Source: Terribacillus saccharophilus
GTDB lineage: Bacteria; Bacillota; Bacilli; Bacillales; Amphibacillaceae
NCBI RefSeq assembly: GCF_002272075.1
Contig: NZ_NPBJ01000016.1
Coordinates: 124,001-188,000 of the forward strand
Direction: 5' to 3'
Length of the DNA: 64,000 nt
Positions 58,827 through 64,000 of the stretch are shown here, piece by piece; the stretch's first letter is position 1, and each line of letters starts with the position of its first letter. Made by a program: the position numbers and the translations under genes. The notes beneath the pieces were generated by a model. It saw nothing but the letters and a program-made list of their open reading frames with translations. It was not told the origin of the DNA and made no database searches.

Positions 58827-60239
58827 CTAACATTTATACGCCGGAAGTACTGTATCCGGATAGATTTCAGTTGGATAGTTTCCTGTAAAGCATGCTTTGC
58901 AAATACCATGTGTCATCGTGTCGTTGTCTCCGACGATGCAATCTTCCAGACCTTCGACAGTCAAGAAAGACAGGGAATCTGCTTCAATCAGCTCCCGCAT
59001 CTCCTCAATGCTGTGGTTAGCAGCAATGAGCTCAGATGTTGTCGATGTATCAATACCGTAGAAGCACGGATTTTGAATCGGAGGAGAAGCGATTCGCACG
59101 TGCACTTCTGTTGCACCCGCTTCTTTCAGCATCCGGACGATCCGTTTGCTTGTCGTCCCGCGCACGATAGAATCATCGACCATAACTACGCGTTTACCTT
59201 CGACAATCCCGCGTACAGCCGAAAGCTTCATTTTGACGCCTTGTTCACGAAGCTCCTGCGAAGGCTGGATAAAAGTACGGCCGACATAACGGTTTTTAAT
59301 TAAACCAAGCTCGTATGGAATGCCAGAAGCCTCGGAAAATCCGATAGCGGCAGAAATACTTGAATCAGGTACACCTGTTACAACATCTGCTTCAATTGGA
59401 GCTTCCTGTGCGAGCATTTTACCTGTTTTTTTACGGGAAGCATGAACATTCTGGCCGTTCAAATTAGAATCTGGACGGGAGAAGTACACATACTCCATGG
59501 AACAAAGCGATCTTTCAAGAGTGGAAGAAAAACGCTGCGTATGAAGACCAGCATCGCTGATCGTTATCAATTCGCCTGGCTCCACTTCACGTACATATTC
59601 CGCACCTGTTACATCAAAAGCACACGTTTCAGAGGAAACTACCCAAGCGTCACCAAGACGACCAAGTGACAACGGACGCAATCCCTTCGGATCGACTGCC
59701 ACAAACAGCTGCGTTTCGGTAAGGATTGTAAGGCTATACGCGCCCTTGACCATGCTGAGTGCTGATTTGATTGCATCTTCCAATTCTATCTGCCCGCTCC
59801 GTTTGATCAAGTGGGCGATCACTTCTGTATCAGAGGATGTTTGCAAAATGCTTCCCTGTGCTTCCAGCTGCTGTTTCAGTCCGTATGCATTGACGAGGTT
59901 TCCATTATGCGCGATTGCCAGACTATCTTTCTGGGAGCGGAACAGCAATGGCTGTACGTTCTCATAGCCTCCTCCGCCAGCAGTAGCATAGCGGACATGA
60001 CCGATAGCAGCATCGCCGTTCAGCTTGTTGAATTGTCCTTCCGAAAATACATCATTGATCAGACCGATTCCTTTATGCAAATGAAGGTTTTCCCGATCAG
60101 TCGTGACAATACCTGCTCCCTCCTGCCCGCGGTGCTGCAGGGCATGAAGGCCATAGTACGTTACTTCTGCCGCTTTCTCATGTCCCCAAATCGCAAAGAC
60201 GCCGCATTCCTCATTCAAGCCTTTGATTTCAGCAAGCAT
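58827..60239 (-). CDS. purF: Amidophosphoribosyltransferase
   Basis: A 470-residue first enzyme of purine synthesis. It has an 11-residue propeptide before the N-terminal nucleophile Cys12 ([12 protein letters not shown]), the Gram-positive form that is processed and carries a [4Fe-4S] cluster. The glutaminase domain is about 12-240 and the PRTase domain about 245-470, with [18 protein letters not shown] as the PRPP loop. The ATG at 60237-60239 follows AAAGGAG. It overlaps purL by 25 bases, which implies tight coupling. Confidence 0.96.
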   Translation of the reverse strand: MLAEIKGLNEECGVFAIWGHEKAAEVTYYGLHALQHRGQEGAGIVTTDRENLHLHKGIGLINDVFSEGQFNKLNGDAAIGHVRYATAGGGGYENVQPLLFRSQKDSLAIAHNGNLVNAYGLKQQLEAQGSILQTSSDTEVIAHLIKRSGQIELEDAIKSALSMVKGAYSLTILTETQLFVAVDPKGLRPLSLGRLGDAWVVSSETCAFDVTGAEYVREVEPGELITISDAGLHTQRFSSTLERSLCSMEYVYFSRPDSNLNGQNVHASRKKTGKMLAQEAPIEADVVTGVPDSSISAAIGFSEASGIPYELGLIKNRYVGRTFIQPSQELREQGVKMKLSAVRGIVEGKRVVMVDDSIVRGTTSKRIVRMLKEAGATEVHVRIASPPIQNPCFYGIDTSTTSELIAANHSIEEMRELIEADSLSFLTVEGLEDCIVGDNDTMTHGICKACFTGNYPTEIYPDTVLPAYKC

Positions 60240-62437
60240 GGGATAGCTCCTTTCCAAAGTGCCTCGAGTGTTGGTACTGCTTCTGAGATGATAGATTGCC
60301 CGTCTTGTTCTACAGCAAGCTCTGCTTCTTCTGTAACCAAACCTATTTGCTTCGCTCCTGGGACTGCCTGTTCAAAAGCTGCCTGGTTTTCTGAAGAAAC
60401 TGTCAAAAGAAAGCGTGACTGTGATTCACTGAAAAGCGCTGCCGTCACATCACCGTCGATTGTTACTTTTGCGCCAAGCTCTGTACCAAACAGGCTTTCC
60501 GCCAATGCAACACCAAGTCCGCCCTCTGCAAGGTCATGCGCAGACGCCACAAACCCTTGCTGGATGCTAGCTAGAACTGCTTGTTGATTGCTTGCTTCCA
60601 CATCTAGATCGATAGCAGGTGCTTTGCCGTAATAACGTCCTTCGAGCACATTCTGCAGCTCGCTTCCGCCGAATTCAGCCTTCGTTTCACCTAGTAAATA
60701 AATAGCATCGCCAGCTTGTTTGAATTGGCTTGTCGTTACATGTGCCAAGTTCTCTACTAAGCCAACCATTCCGACAATCGGTGTCGGGAAAATCGCTTGC
60801 TGGTTGGATTCATTGTAAAGCGATACGTTACCACTGATAACTGGCGTTTCCAAAGCTAGACATGCGGCGCTCATACCATCGACGCTCTTTTCCATTTGCC
60901 AGAAATTCTCTGGTTTATCCGGGTTTCCGAAGTTCAAGCCGTCTGTCAGTGCAAGCGGCTTCGCACCAGAGCTGATGATATTTCGAGCTGCTTCAGCCAC
61001 GGCAATTTTGCCGCCGGTTTCTGGATCCAAGTAGATATAGCGGGAGTTACAATCTGTCGTCATCGCTATTGCTTTCTCTGTTCCTCGCACACGCACGATT
61101 GCAGCATCACTTCCAGGTGCGACTACTGTACTTGCACCAACCATGGAATCATATTGATCATAAACATATTCCTTGCTGGCAATTGTCGGCTGCTGCAAAA
61201 GCTGCTTCAGCATCGCTGCATGGTTCATGACAGCTGGAGTATAATCTATAGTTTGGAATTCTGTGTAATAGCCAGGTACCTTTGATTCTTTGTAATATAC
61301 CGGTGCATCTTCTGCTAGGCTGTCAACTGGAATTTCTGCTGCAACTTCACCGTGATGTAAAAGACGGAACTGCTTATCATCCGTTACAGTACCTACAGCA
61401 ACAGCTTGTAGTCCGTATTTTTCGAATACTTCGATGATGCCCTGCTCTTGGCCTTTCTTCACGACAAGCAGCATACGCTCCTGAGATTCGGAAAGCATCA
61501 ATTCATATGGTGTCATATGCTGTTCACGCTGCGGAACAAGGTCAAGGTTCATTTCCATACCCATACCAGCTTTACTTGCCATTTCACTTGCACTAGATGT
61601 CAAACCAGCTGCGCCCATATCCTGGATACCGACAAGCGCTTCATGCTGAATCACTTCCAAGCATGCTTCGATCAAAAGTTTTTCCATGAATGGATCTCCG
61701 ACCTGTACGGAAGGACGTTTTGATTCGGATTCTTCACTCAAATCTTCTGATGCAAACGTCGCACCATGGATACCATCACGGCCAGTCGGAGCACCTGCGT
61801 AGATAACGGTATTACCGACACCAGCAGCAATCCCTTTTTGAATATCCTTTTGGTCGATCAAACCAACACACATCGCATTTACAAGCGGGTTGCCTTCGTA
61901 GCTGTCATCAAACTGGATCTCGCCGCCAACAGTCGGAACACCGACACAGTTTCCGTATCCAGCAATACCGTGGACAACTTCCTCAAGCAAATATTTAACA
62001 CGCGGTGTAGTCAGGTTGCCGAAACGCAAACTATTCAACAGCGCAATTGGTCGAGCTCCCATAGAGAATACGTCACGAATGATACCGCCGACACCTGTAG
62101 CTGCACCTTGGTAAGGCTCGACAGCAGACGGGTGATTATGACTCTCGATCTTGAACACAACCGCTTTGTCATCCCCGATATCAACGATTCCGGCACCTTC
62201 ACCTGGTCCTTGCAGGACATGCGGACCCTCCGTCGGGAATTTACGCAATAATGGCTTGGATGTTTTGTAGCTGCAATGCTCTGACCACATAACCGAGAAA
62301 ATGCCTGTTTCCGTAAAATTCGGCTGTCTGCCAAGGATATTCTTAACAGATTGAAATTCCTCATCTGTCAAACCCATATCCCGATACAGACGGTCTTGTT
62401 CGATTTTTTCCGGACTGATTTCAGCTTGTTGTAACAT
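60215..62437 (-). CDS. purL: Phosphoribosylformylglycinamidine synthase subunit PurL
   Basis: A 740-residue small-type FGAM synthase that works with PurQ and Pur[45 protein letters not shown]-like [18 protein letters not shown] and VQDMGAAGL-type segments, and [18 protein letters not shown] are diagnostic. The ATG at 62435-62437 follows GGAGGG; an upstream extension would lie inside purQ. It overlaps purQ by 17 bases. Confidence 0.96.
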   Translation of the reverse strand: MLQQAEISPEKIEQDRLYRDMGLTDEEFQSVKNILGRQPNFTETGIFSVMWSEHCSYKTSKPLLRKFPTEGPHVLQGPGEGAGIVDIGDDKAVVFKIESHNHPSAVEPYQGAATGVGGIIRDVFSMGARPIALLNSLRFGNLTTPRVKYLLEEVVHGIAGYGNCVGVPTVGGEIQFDDSYEGNPLVNAMCVGLIDQKDIQKGIAAGVGNTVIYAGAPTGRDGIHGATFASEDLSEESESKRPSVQVGDPFMEKLLIEACLEVIQHEALVGIQDMGAAGLTSSASEMASKAGMGMEMNLDLVPQREQHMTPYELMLSESQERMLLVVKKGQEQGIIEVFEKYGLQAVAVGTVTDDKQFRLLHHGEVAAEIPVDSLAEDAPVYYKESKVPGYYTEFQTIDYTPAVMNHAAMLKQLLQQPTIASKEYVYDQYDSMVGASTVVAPGSDAAIVRVRGTEKAIAMTTDCNSRYIYLDPETGGKIAVAEAARNIISSGAKPLALTDGLNFGNPDKPENFWQMEKSVDGMSAACLALETPVISGNVSLYNESNQQAIFPTPIVGMVGLVENLAHVTTSQFKQAGDAIYLLGETKAEFGGSELQNVLEGRYYGKAPAIDLDVEASNQQAVLASIQQGFVASAHDLAEGGLGVALAESLFGTELGAKVTIDGDVTAALFSESQSRFLLTVSSENQAAFEQAVPGAKQIGLVTEEAELAVEQDGQSIISEAVPTLEALWKGAIPCLLKSKA

Positions 62438-63104
62438 ACATTTCCCTCCAGTGTTGTAGTACGGATTGGAACATTGCCAGCCCATCACTTGAACCGAGCA
62501 GATCCTCAACAGCTCGTTCCGGATGCGGCATCATACCTAGCACATTACCTGCTTTATTGACGATCCCGGCTATATCAAACCGAGAACCGTTCGGATTGTT
62601 CTTGTAAGTAAAAACAATCTGATTATTTTGCTTCAACTCTTCCAGTGTTGCATCGTCGCAGTAGTAATTTCCTTCACCGTGAGCGATTGGAATTTGAATT
62701 TGCTGGCCTTTCTCATAGCCGCTTGTGAACATCGTATCGTCTCTTTCGACAACGAGTGTCTCATAATGGCACATGAACTTCAGCTTTTCATTTCGCAGCA
62801 TTGCACCTGGCAGCAAGCCTGTTTCCAATAAAATCTGGAAGCCATTGCACACACCAAGGACTGGTGTACCAGCTTCAGCTTTAAGCTTGATTTGGTTCAA
62901 GACATTGGAGACAGATGCGATCGCGCCGGAGCGAAGATAATCACCGTAGCTGAATCCCCCTGGAAGCAAGATAGCATCATAGTCTGCCAGATTCGCATTT
63001 TCATACCATACTAGATCGACTTCTTCTCCTAAACCGTCCTTGACCGCATGGTACATATCCCGGTCACAGTTGGAGCCTGGAAAAACGATGACAGCAAATT
63101 TCAC
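62421..63104 (-). CDS. purQ: Phosphoribosylformylglycinamidine synthase subunit PurQ
   Basis: A 227-residue class I glutamine amidotransferase that supplies ammonia to Pur[21 protein letters not shown] at the start, the nucleophile Cys in [20 protein letters not shown], and the His/Glu pair in [10 protein letters not shown]. It overlaps purS by 4 bases. Confidence 0.96.
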   Translation of the reverse strand: MKFAVIVFPGSNCDRDMYHAVKDGLGEEVDLVWYENANLADYDAILLPGGFSYGDYLRSGAIASVSNVLNQIKLKAEAGTPVLGVCNGFQILLETGLLPGAMLRNEKLKFMCHYETLVVERDDTMFTSGYEKGQQIQIPIAHGEGNYYCDDATLEELKQNNQIVFTYKNNPNGSRFDIAGIVNKAGNVLGMMPHPERAVEDLLGSSDGLAMFQSVLQHWREMYVTTS

Positions 63105-63352
63105 GAGCGTATGCCCTCCTCGACTGTATAGCTGTATTCCTCCATGACAGGGTTGGCAAGAAGCTTATCACACATACGCTGTACTTCCAGCGCGACATCA
63201 GCTTCATCCGGCAGCGTCATTTCGATGTACTTACCGACACGAGTTTCTGCTACATCTGGGAATCCATTCGCCTGCAATGCTTCCTGAACAGCCTTACCTT
63301 GCGGGTCTAAAACCCCTTCTTTCAGTGTGATAAAGATTTTTACCTTTTTCAT
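63101..63352 (-). CDS. purS: Phosphoribosylformylglycinamidine synthase subunit PurS
   Basis: An 83-residue subunit that bridges PurL and Pur[21 protein letters not shown] and VGKYIEMTL are typical, and the length is normal. It overlaps purC by 4 bases and purQ by 4 bases. Confidence 0.95.
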   Translation of the reverse strand: MKKVKIFITLKEGVLDPQGKAVQEALQANGFPDVAETRVGKYIEMTLPDEADVALEVQRMCDKLLANPVMEEYSYTVEEGIRS

Positions 63353-64000
63353 TTTGCTGCCTCCAGTCGATTTAAGATTGCATCATATACGTCGATCAAG
63401 CTACCAAGGTCTTCTCGGAATACATCCTTGTCCATCTTGCCGCCATTCTCCTTATCCCAAAGCCGGCATGTATCTGGGGAAATTTCATCTGATAGAATGA
63501 TGGAGCCGTCTTGATCACGGCCAAATTCTAGTTTGAAATCAACCAGCTGCAGGCCGACTCTATCGAAGAACGTCTGCAGCTGCTGGTTGACTTCCAATGC
63601 TGCTTGTTTAATGAAGGCAAGCTCCTCCTCATTCACATCCGTCAGCAGTAATGCGTGTGCATCATTGATGATCGGATCATCCAAGCTATCATCCTTATAG
63701 TAAAGCTCTGTCAAAACGGGTTGGAAAACTGTCTTTTCCGGAATACCAAGCCTTCTTGTAATGCTTCCTGCTGCAACATTCCGAACGACTACTTCAAGCG
63801 GTACAATCGTCGTCTTCTTTACTAGCTGCTCCGTTTCACTGAGCGGCTTGATAAAGTGCGAGGATATGCCCTGCTCTTTCAAGTACTCGAAGATATGGGT
63901 AGAGATAAGATTGTTGTAACGGCCTTTTCCTTCAAAGCTTGCTTTCTTCTTACCATTAAATGCTGTTGCATCATTTTTATAAGACAGCACGAGCTCTTGC
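63349..64000 (-). CDS. purC: SAICAR synthetase, 5' end beyond window
   Basis: The last 217 or so residues of phosphoribosylaminoimidazole-succinocarboxamide synthase. The frame runs off the edge (reading QELVLSYKNDATAFNGKKKA), so the ATG-like codon at 63990 is internal; the missing part is about 20 residues. Motifs: EVVVRNVAAGSITRRLG, LVDFKLEFGR and LSDEISPDTCRLWD. It starts the visible part of the pur operon, whose purE-K-B should lie beyond the window. Confidence 0.95.
   Translation of the reverse strand, partial: QELVLSYKNDATAFNGKKKASFEGKGRYNNLISTHIFEYLKEQGISSHFIKPLSETEQLVKKTTIVPLEVVVRNVAAGSITRRLGIPEKTVFQPVLTELYYKDDSLDDPIINDAHALLLTDVNEEELAFIKQAALEVNQQLQTFFDRVGLQLVDFKLEFGRDQDGSIILSDEISPDTCRLWDKENGGKMDKDVFREDLGSLIDVYDAILNRLEAAK

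Noticed and set aside
59811-60587. A 258-codon plus-strand open frame
   Set aside because: It is antisense to the purL-purF junction, both of which are certain genes. It has Ser/Cys-rich shadow-frame composition and no ribosome binding site.

Overview
The window is a stretch of chromosome from a low-to-moderate GC Gram-positive rod of the family Bacillaceae. The evidence is strong AGGAGG-type ribosome binding sites, GTG and TTG starts, lipoboxes, and a gene order on the minus strand that closely follows the Bacillus subtilis pur to yefA region: purC-S-Q-L-F-M-N-H-D, yerC, pcrB, pcrA, ligA, camS, gatC-A-B, dgkB, rlmCD. A halotolerant genus such as Terribacillus would fit, but that is a guess. 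No rRNA, tRNA, CRISPR array, integrase or transposase was seen.

Layout. 0-3 kb: a beta-glucoside uptake unit (6-phospho-beta-glucosidase fragment, BglP-type PTS permease) facing a GntR/UTRA regulator, with a promoter that carries both a perfect palindrome and a cre-like site. 3.4-10.1 kb: fumarase with a divergent LysR gene, an acetyltransferase, an SstT-type symporter, a short-chain dehydrogenase and a Ycf48-like lipoprotein. 10.2-14.3 kb: a three-gene module (lipoprotein, 613-residue lipase-like protein with a helical C-terminal half, small helical protein) beside a frameshifted OpuAC-type betaine-binding gene. 14.4-25.5 kb: an RlmCD-family methyltransferase, AbgT and MATE transporters, DUF5694 and DUF3500 proteins, an S66 carboxypeptidase and several small membrane proteins. 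25.7-32 kb: Dus, NanE, a TetR-controlled MFS pump, a LysR gene and a 3-hydroxyacyl-CoA dehydrogenase.

32-37 kb is an islet bounded by long direct repeats. It holds a second, diverged copy of the three-gene module, an excisionase-like HTH protein and a frameshifted small gene, and it abuts the 3' end of rlmCD. A hairpin repeat family is scattered from 26.8 to 38.4 kb. 37-64 kb is the conserved core: rlmCD, dgkB, gatCAB, camS, ligA, pcrA, pcrB, an oxidoreductase, yerC and the purine operon. Inserted between gatC and camS is a helix-turn-helix/TPR regulator of the NprR type, followed 14 bases later by a 45-codon exported peptide gene: a likely peptide quorum-sensing cassette.

The two items most worth attention are the duplicated lipase/lipoprotein/small-partner module, whose composition resembles type VII-secreted lipase toxins of the Staphylococcus aureus TslA kind with lipoprotein immunity, and the regulator-peptide cassette. 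Both are inferences from the translated sequence and gene order; no database search was run.
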